DNA of 64,000 nt. It comes from Gracilimonas sp. (GTDB lineage: Bacteria > Bacteroidota > Rhodothermia > Balneolales > Balneolaceae). The notes under the pieces were generated by a model. The model was not told where the DNA came from. It worked only from the letters and a program-made list of their open reading frames with translations, and searched no databases. Location of the stretch: positions 423,233 through 487,232 of the forward strand of contig NZ_JAEPPI010000003.1 in assembly GCF_017641085.1 (NCBI RefSeq), in the 5' to 3' direction. Of this stretch, positions 27,127-35,683 are shown in pieces. The translations under genes and the position numbers were made by a program. The stretch's first letter is position 1. Every line of letters begins with the position of its first letter.

Positions 27127-27726
27127 ATGAGTAAAAGACGGGGTAGGTATCGGACAGAAACTGTAAGGTTAAAATCATGGGATTATGGTTGGAACGGGGT
27201 CTATTTTGTAACCATTTGCACGCATAATCGATTGAACTATTTCGGTGACATTGTCCATAACGTAGAGACACAAAATCTTGTGCATCTACGTTCAAATCAA
27301 AACATTCTGCAATTATCAGAAATAGGTAAAATTGCCGAATCTTGTTGGCGGACAATACCAGAACATTTTCCATTCGTAAAATTGGGTGAATTTGTCATTA
27401 TGCCCAATCATGTTCATGGAATCATTATTATTAATAAAGAAAATGATAGCCGAAATAACGTGGATACACAAAACCGAGTCTATAAGACCCGGAGCCGTCA
27501 AAAATCACTAAACAAATTCGGACCTCAATCCAGGAACCTGCCTTCAATTATCCGGGGGTTCAAAATTGGAGTCACTAAAGGTGCCAGAAAAATTGATGCG
27601 GGTTTTAAATGGCAACCCAAATATTACGATCACATAATTAGAGATAGGAAATCATTTGAAACAATCTCAAACTATATAAAGCGGAATCCCGAAAATTGGA
27701 AGACCGACGAGTACTTCAGCTCATGA
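27127..27726 (+). CDS. REP-associated tyrosine transposase (RAYT/IS200-like)
   Basis: The 199-residue protein has the Y1 HUH-type layout of RAYT proteins, single-strand DNA nucleases thought to move REP palindromes. Visible features are the start RRGRYRTETVRLKSWDYGWNGVYFVTICTHNRLNYFG, the HUH motif MPNHVHGII with H95 and H97, and the C-terminal YYDHIIRDRKSFETISNYIKRNPENW in which Y183 is the likely catalytic tyrosine. Two related insertions, NVETQNLVHLR (45-55) and NVDTQNRVYKTR (111-122), interrupt variable loops; the first is encoded by a palindrome. No flanking terminal repeats are seen, consistent with a domesticated single-copy gene. The stop abuts convergent hom. Confidence 0.93.
   Translation: MSKRRGRYRTETVRLKSWDYGWNGVYFVTICTHNRLNYFGDIVHNVETQNLVHLRSNQNILQLSEIGKIAESCWRTIPEHFPFVKLGEFVIMPNHVHGIIIINKENDSRNNVDTQNRVYKTRSRQKSLNKFGPQSRNLPSIIRGFKIGVTKGARKIDAGFKWQPKYYDHIIRDRKSFETISNYIKRNPENWKTDEYFSS
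27259..27292. repeat. Palindrome embedded in frame within the RAYT gene
   Basis: Arms AACGTAGAGACACAA (27259-27273) and TTGTGCATCTACGTT (27278-27292) pair at 13 of 15 positions around a 4-nt loop. It is translated as NVETQNLVHLR, a stretch outside the conserved transposase motifs. A decayed, non-palindromic relative lies near 27456-27482 and encodes NVDTQNRVYKT. Confidence 0.75.
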
Positions 27727-28827
27727 TTACAAAACCTCCGCAATATCAATAATATCCCCTAATACACCGGCTGCGGTTACTTCTCGTCCGGCTCCCGGTC
27801 CCTGCACAATAATGGGAGAGGTGCTATATCGTTTGGTGTAAATCTGAATGAGGTTATCTGTTCCTTGCAATCCGCCAAGGGGAGAGTCGCCCTTTACCTC
27901 TTCAATGCCAACGCTGATGCCATCCGGTGTAAACGTGCCCACATATCTTAGCTTCCGGTTGTTGACCATAGCCTGTGCATTACGACTTTTCCAATGGCCA
28001 TCATATTCGGGTAATTGTTGCAGAAATTCTTCCGTAGACAGTGAAATCAGCTTTTCCGGAACGAGTGTATCCACCTGAATTTGATTCCGTTCAAATTTAT
28101 AGCCACTGGTTCGCGCAAGGATCAGGAATTTACGGGCCACATCTTCGCCGGAAAGGTCATCTCTTGGGTCCGGTTCCGAATAACCGCCATCCTTAGCCTT
28201 TTTAACCGCTTCACTGAATGGAACAGCGTTTTGTAATTGGGTGAACAGGTAAGTCATGGTTCCGGAAGCCACTCCGGTGATTTTTGTGATTTCATCTCCA
28301 CTGTTTAACAAGGTTTTGAGGGTGCTGATTACAGGAAGTCCGGCACCTACCGCTGTTTCATACCGGTATTGTGCCCGGCCTGAATTGTTCGCATTGATCA
28401 GCCCATCAAAATAATCCTGACTAAATGAATTAGCTCGCTTGCTGGGCGTGGCGATATGTACGCCGTTGTCCAACAGGTATTGAAATTGTTGGGCAACGAC
28501 TTCGCTTCCGGTGGCATCGATAAAAATCAGGTTGCCTTCGCTTCTGTTTACCAGTTTATCGGGGATGCTGTTCCAGTCAGTAGGCTCGCCATCGGTCAGC
28601 CGGCTTTTACTGATTACCTGCTCCATATCCGGGTTCCATTGGGTGAATTTGCTGTTGCAAACGCCGATCACATTCAGCTCATAAAGTGAGTGATCCAACT
28701 GCCGGATGAGTTTAGTTAGGGTACCTCCCACTGCGCCTATCCCGGCAATGAAAAGGTTTATATTCTTTCTTTGTAGAGAAAGCTCTTGATGAGTGTCGGT
28801 AGTTGTTTTCTTAAGTGTGAGTGTCAT
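27727..28827 (-). CDS. hom: Homoserine dehydrogenase
   Basis: This cytoplasmic NAD(P)-dependent enzyme reduces aspartate semialdehyde to homoserine, the branch point to methionine and threonine. The 366-residue protein has the nucleotide-binding loop IAGIGAVGG (G29, G31, G34), ATPSKRAN, YETAVGAGLPVI, GVASGTMTYLF and the catalytic-region signature GYSEPDPRDDLSGEDVARKFLIL, plus GPGAGREVTAAGVLGD at the end. There is no aspartokinase fusion and no ACT domain, so no sign of allosteric threonine control. It overlaps metX by 4 bp (ATGA), feeding homoserine straight to the acetyltransferase. Confidence 0.96.
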   Translation of the reverse strand: MTLTLKKTTTDTHQELSLQRKNINLFIAGIGAVGGTLTKLIRQLDHSLYELNVIGVCNSKFTQWNPDMEQVISKSRLTDGEPTDWNSIPDKLVNRSEGNLIFIDATGSEVVAQQFQYLLDNGVHIATPSKRANSFSQDYFDGLINANNSGRAQYRYETAVGAGLPVISTLKTLLNSGDEITKITGVASGTMTYLFTQLQNAVPFSEAVKKAKDGGYSEPDPRDDLSGEDVARKFLILARTSGYKFERNQIQVDTLVPEKLISLSTEEFLQQLPEYDGHWKSRNAQAMVNNRKLRYVGTFTPDGISVGIEEVKGDSPLGGLQGTDNLIQIYTKRYSTSPIIVQGPGAGREVTAAGVLGDIIDIAEVL

Positions 28828-29870
28828 GGTTTTACTTCGGTGAGTGAGTGATAAAATGAGTGTAATTGAGTGTTCAATTGATCAAATTCGATCAAAAAAG
28901 CATCGTGACCAAAGGGAGATTGCAGCTCAGCAAGCCGGCTGTTGGGGATCAGTTTTGCCAGTTCTTGTTGTTCGCTGAGTGGATACAATTTGTCACTTTC
29001 AAAGCCTACAACTAATACTGGTTGATGCACACCTCCCAGCACTTCTTCAAAACTCCCCCGGCCTCTGGATACATCGTGGGAATCCATCGCTTTTGTCAGG
29101 GTGATGTAAGAGTTTGCATCAAACCGGCCTGCCAGCTTTTCTCCCTGGTAATTGAGATACGATTCAACCTGGTATATTTCTTTTTCAGGGTGAACTTCTC
29201 GACCAAATTTCTGGGCGTAATTCTCCGGGGTGCGATAGGTGAGCATCGCCATGGCGCGGGCAGCGGTGAGCCCTTTGGTCGGTGGATTTTTGGGGTCATA
29301 GAAACCGTTATTCCAGCGCTCATCAGCATAAATAGCCATTCGCTGCGCCTGGCTAATACCGATGGCCCAGGGCGAGTGAGCTTTTCCCATTGCAAACAAA
29401 GCAGCCGATTTAATCCGGTCATCCATGATCGCAAACTCGAGCGCCGTCATTCCTCCTAAAGATCCGCCAATCACTAATTCAATGCCCTGAATATCCCAGT
29501 GATCCAGCAATAGCTGTTGGAAAGCGACGATATCCCGAATGGTGATGTCGGGGAAGTCTGCCTGCCAGGGCTTTCCGGTTTCTGGGTTGATGGAAGCAGG
29601 GCCGGTAGAACCATAGCAGCTACCCGGTATATTAATGCACAGAATGAAATGCTTTTCAGGATTGAGAATGCCCCCTTTGTCGAACAACCCATTGAACCAT
29701 TCATCGGCGGCGGCATGACCGGTCAGGGCATGACAAATCAGGATTACATTATCTCTGTTCTCATTGAGAGTTCCCCAACTTTTCCAGGCAATATCTACCT
29801 GACTAAAACTATAGCCGGATTCAGTCGTCCAGCTTTTGTTCAGGGTTGTAATTTTGATGTCTTTGTTCAT
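28824..29870 (-). CDS. metX: Homoserine O-acetyltransferase MetX
   Basis: MetX transfers acetyl from acetyl-CoA to homoserine, activating it for sulfhydrylation. The 348-residue alpha/beta hydrolase has LICHALTGHAAADEWF, the nucleophile elbow GGSLGGMTALEFA with S137 and the later acid and base residues in GFESDKLYPLSEQQEL and SPFGHDAFLIE. Family members may use succinyl-CoA instead; the sequence alone does not settle the acyl donor. It is the middle gene of metY-metX-hom; a terminator-like hairpin precedes it. Confidence 0.95.
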   Translation of the reverse strand: MNKDIKITTLNKSWTTESGYSFSQVDIAWKSWGTLNENRDNVILICHALTGHAAADEWFNGLFDKGGILNPEKHFILCINIPGSCYGSTGPASINPETGKPWQADFPDITIRDIVAFQQLLLDHWDIQGIELVIGGSLGGMTALEFAIMDDRIKSAALFAMGKAHSPWAIGISQAQRMAIYADERWNNGFYDPKNPPTKGLTAARAMAMLTYRTPENYAQKFGREVHPEKEIYQVESYLNYQGEKLAGRFDANSYITLTKAMDSHDVSRGRGSFEEVLGGVHQPVLVVGFESDKLYPLSEQQELAKLIPNSRLAELQSPFGHDAFLIEFDQLNTQLHSFYHSLTEVKP

Positions 29871-29931
29871 ATTTCTTCAGTTTTGCGCATCCCCTTGGGG
29901 TTTCTAAAAAGGATTTTTTTTAATTCAGTTT

Positions 29932-29963
29932 TTAAAAACAGGCCCGGATTTCCACCGAGCCTG
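29932..29963 (-). terminator. Terminator-like hairpin between metY and metX
   Basis: Arms CAGGCCCGG (29939-29947) and CCGAGCCTG (29955-29963) pair at 8 of 9 positions. On the minus strand the stem is followed by TTTTTAAAAA. It lies about 20 bp beyond the metY stop and about 70 bp before metX, so part of the transcripts may end after metY. Confidence 0.7.
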
Positions 29964-29983
29964 CAAAGGAGTACTAATCGGGG

Positions 29984-31360
<1,377 letters not shown>

Positions 31361-31394
31361 TTAAGATTTTGCATCTCTCTGATGAGGCTCCTTA

Positions 31395-31438
31395 AAACGA
31401 AAAAAGCCTCTTTCAGAGATGAATCCGAAAGAGGCTTT
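31395..31438 (-). terminator. Expression-platform terminator of the SAM-I riboswitch
   Basis: Perfect 12-bp arms AAAGCCTCTTTC (31403-31414) and GAAAGAGGCTTT (31427-31438) are followed on the minus strand by a T-rich tail. The loop contains TCATCT (31417-31422 on the complementary strand), which can pair with AGATGA in the 3' strand of riboswitch helix P1 (31465-31470). That gives the expected antiterminator when SAM is absent. Confidence 0.9.
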
Positions 31439-31463
31439 ATGTCAAAACCAATATCTGTTCGAA

Positions 31464-31588
31464 CTCATCTTTTCCATCACATAAATTTTATGTGACAGAC
31501 AGGACGTAGCACCTTTTCCTGACAAATAAATTGTCGGGACGGTTGCCAAGGCTTCAAAGGACCTGATCCCTCCACCTTTCTTAATGAG
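31464..31588 (-). promoter_or_regulatory. SAM-I (S-box) riboswitch aptamer
   Basis: Read on the minus strand, the class I SAM aptamer core is plain: CTCATTAAGAAAGGTGGAGG, then GGATCAGG, TTTGAAGCCTTGGCAACC, a variable helix, AAGGTGCTACGTCCTG, another helix (CACATAAAATTTATGTG) and the closing GATGAG. Helix P1 pairs 31584-31588 with 31464-31468. It binds S-adenosylmethionine and stops transcription of metY-metX-hom when SAM is plentiful. Confidence 0.95.
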
Positions 31589-31627
31589 AATGCAACTGTT
31601 GTAAAAGAACGATTAAAATATAATCCA

Positions 31628-31664
31628 ACAAAAAAGCCCTTCTGAGTTGCATTCAAAAGGGCTT
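31628..31664 (-). terminator. Upstream attenuator terminator in the met leader
   Basis: Arms AAGCCCTT (31657-31664) and AAGGGCTT (31634-31641, written as minus-strand RNA) form an 8-bp stem with a 15-nt loop, followed by a T run. The 5' arm can instead pair with AAGGGCT at 31689-31695, which begins within the stop codon of the putative leader peptide. The two pairings exclude each other, the logic of translation-coupled transcription attenuation. Confidence 0.8.
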
Positions 31665-31693
31665 GTGTAAATTATTTACGTATATCTCAGCCC

Positions 31694-31729
31694 TTATGTC
31701 TGCGCCATGCACATACACATGCAACACAT
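31694..31729 (-). CDS. Putative Cys/Met leader peptide MCCMCMCMAQT
   Basis: This 11-codon frame (ATG at 31729, TAA at 31694-31696) contains four Cys and four Met codons among its first eight. It precedes a terminator with a competing antiterminator and lies in the leader of a methionine synthesis operon. By analogy with trp, his and other attenuators, ribosomes stalling on Cys or Met codons would leave the segment at 31689-31695 free to pair with the terminator's 5' arm and let transcription continue. Ribosomes reaching the stop codon would mask it and allow termination. No clear Shine-Dalgarno is seen, and the first ATG lies in the loop of a small TGCAAC/GTTGCA hairpin. Function is inferred; the reading frame and pairings are seen. 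Confidence 0.65.
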   Translation of the reverse strand: MCCMCMCMAQT

Positions 31730-31739
31730 CGTTGCACAA

Positions 31740-31994
31740 GAGCTGATAATATTTTGTCGGAAAAATTTCATTGCACCAATGTTAAGAGTAGAATTCGGAA
31801 GGCGCAAATAATTTTTTTGAGGGAACACAAACGACACGGATTGAACAGATGTTCACTGATCTTAAATGTATGCGTGTAATCAATTTAAGATCGTTATAAA
31901 ATTTCTGAAATGAGAAGACTTTACATCAAAATCGCAATGTGAAAATACATGAAGTCATTTGGGAATCTGTCGTATCTGCGTCATCTGCGTTCCA
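31740..31994. other. Gene-free stretch upstream of the met leader
   Basis: No convincing coding frame is seen. The part next to era contains the phrase TCTGCGTCATCTGCGTTCC (31976-31994), and the middle has CACGGATTGAACAGATGTTCACTGATCTTAAA (about 31836-31867, in the usual two blocks). Both look like decayed copies of dispersed intergenic repeats common in this group. The met operon promoter should lie at about 31740-31800, but I could not place it firmly. Confidence 0.5.
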
Positions 31995-32876
31995 TTAATA
32001 CCCCAAATTACGAACCCAGCCTTCTTTTTCTCTCCACTTTTCCCTGACTTTCACATGAAGCTCCAGGTACACCTGTTTGCCAATGAATTCTTCAACCGAT
32101 TTCCGGGCTTCAATACCCAGTTCTTTGATGGCTGTTCCGCCTTTTCCAATCAGCATGCCTTTTTGGGATTTCTGGTTCACGATGATGTCGGCATGGATGC
32201 GGTCAATGTCCACATCGGCATCATAAGAAACTACTTCTACCGTACAGGAATACGGGATTTCCTGGTGAAATTGAAGGAAAATCTGTTCACGAATCAGCTC
32301 TGAAACAAAGAAACGGACCGGATGCTCGCTTAGGTCTTCTTTGGGATAGAAGGGAGGTCCGGGCAATAAACATCCACGAATATCTTCCATCAATTCTTGC
32401 ACGCCGGATCCGGCAGTAGCTGAGATATAATGTGTGGAGCGAATCTTCAGTTTCTCTTGAATTTGTTCGGCCGATTTGCGCGCTTTTTCATCATTTGCGG
32501 CATCCATTTTATTAACAACCAGGAATACCGGTTTGTTGATGGACTTTATAAGTTCAATTACATCATCTGTGGGGTGTTTATCCATCGGGTCATGGATGAA
32601 GAGGATCACATCGGCATCACTGCGGGCACGCTCCACGGTTTTCATCATCGCTTTTTGAAGCTCATACCTTGGTGAAATAACACCGGGAGTATCCAGAAAA
32701 ACGATCTGTGTATCCTCATCCGAAAATATTCCCACAATCTGATGGCGCGTCGTCTGCGCCTTGTGGGTAGTGATGGAAATCTTGGCGCCCAGAATATAAT
32801 TCATCAGGGTAGATTTACCGGCATTCGGCTTCCCGATAATAGCTACATATCCGGATTTGTGTGGTTTGTCTTCCAT
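31995..32876 (-). CDS. era: GTPase Era
   Basis: Era is a GTPase that binds the 3' end of 16S rRNA during 30S subunit assembly. The 293-residue protein has the G1 loop GKPNAGKS (15-22), G3 DTPG (62-65), G4 NKMD, and a C-terminal KH domain with MLIGKGGTAIKELGIEARKSVEEFIGKQVYLELHVKVREKWR. The pattern and length are typical. It precedes no obvious operon partner; mutS lies upstream on the same strand, separated by a repeat. Confidence 0.97.
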   Translation of the reverse strand: MEDKPHKSGYVAIIGKPNAGKSTLMNYILGAKISITTHKAQTTRHQIVGIFSDEDTQIVFLDTPGVISPRYELQKAMMKTVERARSDADVILFIHDPMDKHPTDDVIELIKSINKPVFLVVNKMDAANDEKARKSAEQIQEKLKIRSTHYISATAGSGVQELMEDIRGCLLPGPPFYPKEDLSEHPVRFFVSELIREQIFLQFHQEIPYSCTVEVVSYDADVDIDRIHADIIVNQKSQKGMLIGKGGTAIKELGIEARKSVEEFIGKQVYLELHVKVREKWREKEGWVRNLGY

Positions 32877-32882
32877 TTTTTT

Positions 32883-32966
32883 ACGTATTAATGTGTTGAC
32901 GTGCTAACGTGTTAAAGTGTGTGTTTAGAGTTATACACGTAAACACTTTAATACGGTGACACATTC
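32883..32966. repeat. 8-bp tandem units forming an inverted intergenic repeat
   Basis: Five imperfect 8-bp units with consensus ACGTGTTA run from 32883 to 32922. They are followed by the inverse units in TATACACGTAAACACT and beyond, ending at the mutS stop codon. The whole can fold into one long imperfect hairpin. Similar ACGTGTTA-type intergenic repeats occur in related genomes, from memory rather than search. Confidence 0.65.
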
Positions 32967-35636
32967 TTAATCAACCAGGCGTTTTAATTCGGTAATCAGC
33001 ATTAGCGCTTCAATGGGTGTCATTCGGTTCGGATCTGTGGCTTCCAGTTTATTCAGCACGGTTTCAATTCGGGGATCTACGTGTGTTTGGAACATCGTCA
33101 TCTGAGAGGTTTCGGGCTGTTTTTCTACTTTCTCAGAGAGATTCTTGGTCGCTTCTTTTTTCGATGAAGCCTCATTCTCAATAGTCCCGTTTTTGTTGGT
33201 GATGTCGAGGCTGTGACTTTCCAGGTTCTTCAGGATCTCTTTGGCCCGTTCAATTACAACCTGTGGGAGTCCGGCCATGTCGGCTACCTGAATTCCATAA
33301 CTGTGATCGGCCCCGCCCGGGATGAGCTTCCGCAGAAACACTACTTTGCCGTCATGCTCTTTTACCTGAACGTTGAAATTTTTGGTTCGCTCATACATCT
33401 GCTCCAGTTCATTCAGCTCATGGTAATGGGTCGCGAAGAGGGTTTTTGCAGCCACAGGGGCGTGGTTATGTAAATACTCAGCCAGCGACCAGGCAATACT
33501 CAATCCGTCAAAAGTAGAAGTTCCGCGACCCACTTCATCCAATAAAATCAACGACCGTGGAGTGGCATTGTTGAGAATGTTGGCTGCTTCGTTCATCTCA
33601 ACCAGGAACGTACTTTCCCCTGCAGCCAGGTTATCCGAAGCACCTACGCGGGTAAAGATTTTATCTACCAGGCCGATCTTGGCTTCTTTGGCAGGAACAA
33701 AACTCCCCACCTGGGCCAGCAACACAATGAGTCCGGTTTGGCGCAGAATGATACTTTTACCGGCCATATTGGGCCCGGTAATAATCAGAATCTGCTGTTC
33801 GTCATTATCCAGCTTAATGTCGTTGGGTATAAACGGCTCGCCCATAGGCAGCGACTTTTCAACTACCGGGTGCCGACCTTTTTTGATGTCAATTTCTTCA
33901 TGATCACCCACTTCCGGTTTGGCATAATTATTCCGGAAGGCGATTTCGGCAAAACCCTGAAGGCAATCCAGCTCTGCAATGGCGTGAGAAACCTGCTGAA
34001 CGTCATCGGCAAACTCGGCTACATACAGCCTCAGTTCTTCAAACAATTCATACTCCAGGGTTTTGCTGCGTTCCTCAGCCGATAGTACTTTCTCCTCAAC
34101 CTCTTTCAGTTCCGGGGTGATGTAGCGCTCGGAATTCACCAGCGTCTGCTTTCGGATAAAACTTTCCGGCACTTTGTCTTTATGCGTGTTGGTTACTTCA
34201 ATGTAGTAGCCAAACACTTTGTTATAGCCGATTTTAAGGGAGGGAATATTATGCTCTTTCGCCAGGTCGTCTTTAATCTTGGCTATATATTTCTTTCCGT
34301 TCTTGGCGATATCACGAAGTTCATCCAGCTCATCATTAAACCCGTCTTCAATCATGCCACCGTCTCGCACACTAGCCGGAGGATCGTCTTTAAGGGCAGT
34401 ATTAATTCGTTCCTGAACTTCAATCAGCAATTTAAGCCGGCTCGAAATATTCTCGAGCAACGGATCATCAATACCTGAAAACTGGGATTTCAATCTCGGA
34501 ATTTGAGCCAGCGAAAGTTTCAGTTGAACGACATCGCGTGCGTTAGTACGGCCAACCGCAATCCGGGAGATAAGGCGTTCCATATCGCCAACCTGCTCCA
34601 GCTCTTCACGTAGTGTTTGCCGGATGTCGGTATTCTTGTAGAGCTTTTCGACCGCATCCAGTCGCTGCTGAACGGGCTTCAGTCTTTTTAACGGACGCAT
34701 AATCCAGCGGCGCAGCAAACGCCCGCCCATAGCTGTGCAGGTGTCATCAAGTATGGAAATTAACGTACCGTCCGTTCCACCTTCCTGAATACTTGCGGTC
34801 AATTCCAGGTTCCGTTTGGTGGCGGCATCCAGGCTCATAAATTCACTGCTTTCATAAGCGTACAGCCGGCGCAAGTGACGTAAATAAGCTTTCTGCGTTT
34901 CCTGCATGTAATGCATCAGAGAGCCGGCGGCAACATGAGCCACTTTCAGGTTCTCAACACCAAAACCTTTAAGGGAGTGGGTCTCAAAATGTTCGGTGAG
35001 CAGGTTATATCCGTAATCCCCATCATATACCCAATCCTCGATATAACTTATGTTATGGTGGGTGAGCTTTTCGTCCAGCTTGTTCTTCTTTTTTTGCTGA
35101 ACCAGAATTTCTGATGGCTGGATGGCGGCAAGCAGGCTGTCCAGGTTCTTTTCATCTACATGACTGAGGGCAAACTCCCCGGTAGATATATCAGAGAAGG
35201 CAACCCCGACTGTTGAGCCATCCCAATGGAGGGAGGCGATATAATTATTTCGTTTGTGATCCAGCAGCTTTTCCGACATGGTAACGCCGGGTGTGGTAAT
35301 CTCGGTTACTTCCCGTTCTACAATTTTACGCCCGGCTTTCTTGGCTTCTTCGGGATCTTCGGTTTGATCACAAACCGCTACTTTATACCCCTTTTTAACC
35401 AGTTTGGGCAGGTAATTGTCCAGGGCATGGTAGGGAAAGCCGGCAAGGGGAGTTTGATCTCCGCCATTATTTCGCTTGGTGAGCGTAATCCCCAATTCTT
35501 TACTAACAAGCTGGGCATCATCAGCAAAAGTCTCATAAAAATCTCCAACCCGAAATAGTAGAATAGTACCGGGATGTTCATCTTTAATCTTAAAATACTG
35601 CCGCATCAGCGGAGTCTGCTTTTTCTTAGCACTCAT
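32967..35636 (-). CDS. mutS: DNA mismatch repair protein MutS
   Basis: MutS recognises mismatches and small loops and recruits MutL. The 889-residue protein begins TPLMRQYFKIKDEHPGTILLFRVGDFYETF, including the Phe-x-Glu mismatch wedge. It continues through connector, lever and clamp domains to the ATPase with Walker A GPNMAGKS (621-628), the signature ILLDEVGRGTSTFDGLSIAWS and FATHYHEL. The C-terminal tail has MTPIEALMLITELKRLV, the usual tetramerisation-region end. It is distinct from the mutS2 at the window start. Confidence 0.98.
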   Translation of the reverse strand: MSAKKKQTPLMRQYFKIKDEHPGTILLFRVGDFYETFADDAQLVSKELGITLTKRNNGGDQTPLAGFPYHALDNYLPKLVKKGYKVAVCDQTEDPEEAKKAGRKIVEREVTEITTPGVTMSEKLLDHKRNNYIASLHWDGSTVGVAFSDISTGEFALSHVDEKNLDSLLAAIQPSEILVQQKKKNKLDEKLTHHNISYIEDWVYDGDYGYNLLTEHFETHSLKGFGVENLKVAHVAAGSLMHYMQETQKAYLRHLRRLYAYESSEFMSLDAATKRNLELTASIQEGGTDGTLISILDDTCTAMGGRLLRRWIMRPLKRLKPVQQRLDAVEKLYKNTDIRQTLREELEQVGDMERLISRIAVGRTNARDVVQLKLSLAQIPRLKSQFSGIDDPLLENISSRLKLLIEVQERINTALKDDPPASVRDGGMIEDGFNDELDELRDIAKNGKKYIAKIKDDLAKEHNIPSLKIGYNKVFGYYIEVTNTHKDKVPESFIRKQTLVNSERYITPELKEVEEKVLSAEERSKTLEYELFEELRLYVAEFADDVQQVSHAIAELDCLQGFAEIAFRNNYAKPEVGDHEEIDIKKGRHPVVEKSLPMGEPFIPNDIKLDNDEQQILIITGPNMAGKSIILRQTGLIVLLAQVGSFVPAKEAKIGLVDKIFTRVGASDNLAAGESTFLVEMNEAANILNNATPRSLILLDEVGRGTSTFDGLSIAWSLAEYLHNHAPVAAKTLFATHYHELNELEQMYERTKNFNVQVKEHDGKVVFLRKLIPGGADHSYGIQVADMAGLPQVVIERAKEILKNLESHSLDITNKNGTIENEASSKKEATKNLSEKVEKQPETSQMTMFQTHVDPRIETVLNKLEATDPNRMTPIEALMLITELKRLVD

Positions 35637-35683
35637 GCGCTCGAAATACCTGTTTTTATGCTGATAGATTGCTGAATTAAGGT

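Noticed and set aside
27059..27373. Minus-strand frame overlapping the RAYT gene start
   Set aside because: It is antisense to conserved transposase motifs and has no supporting features.
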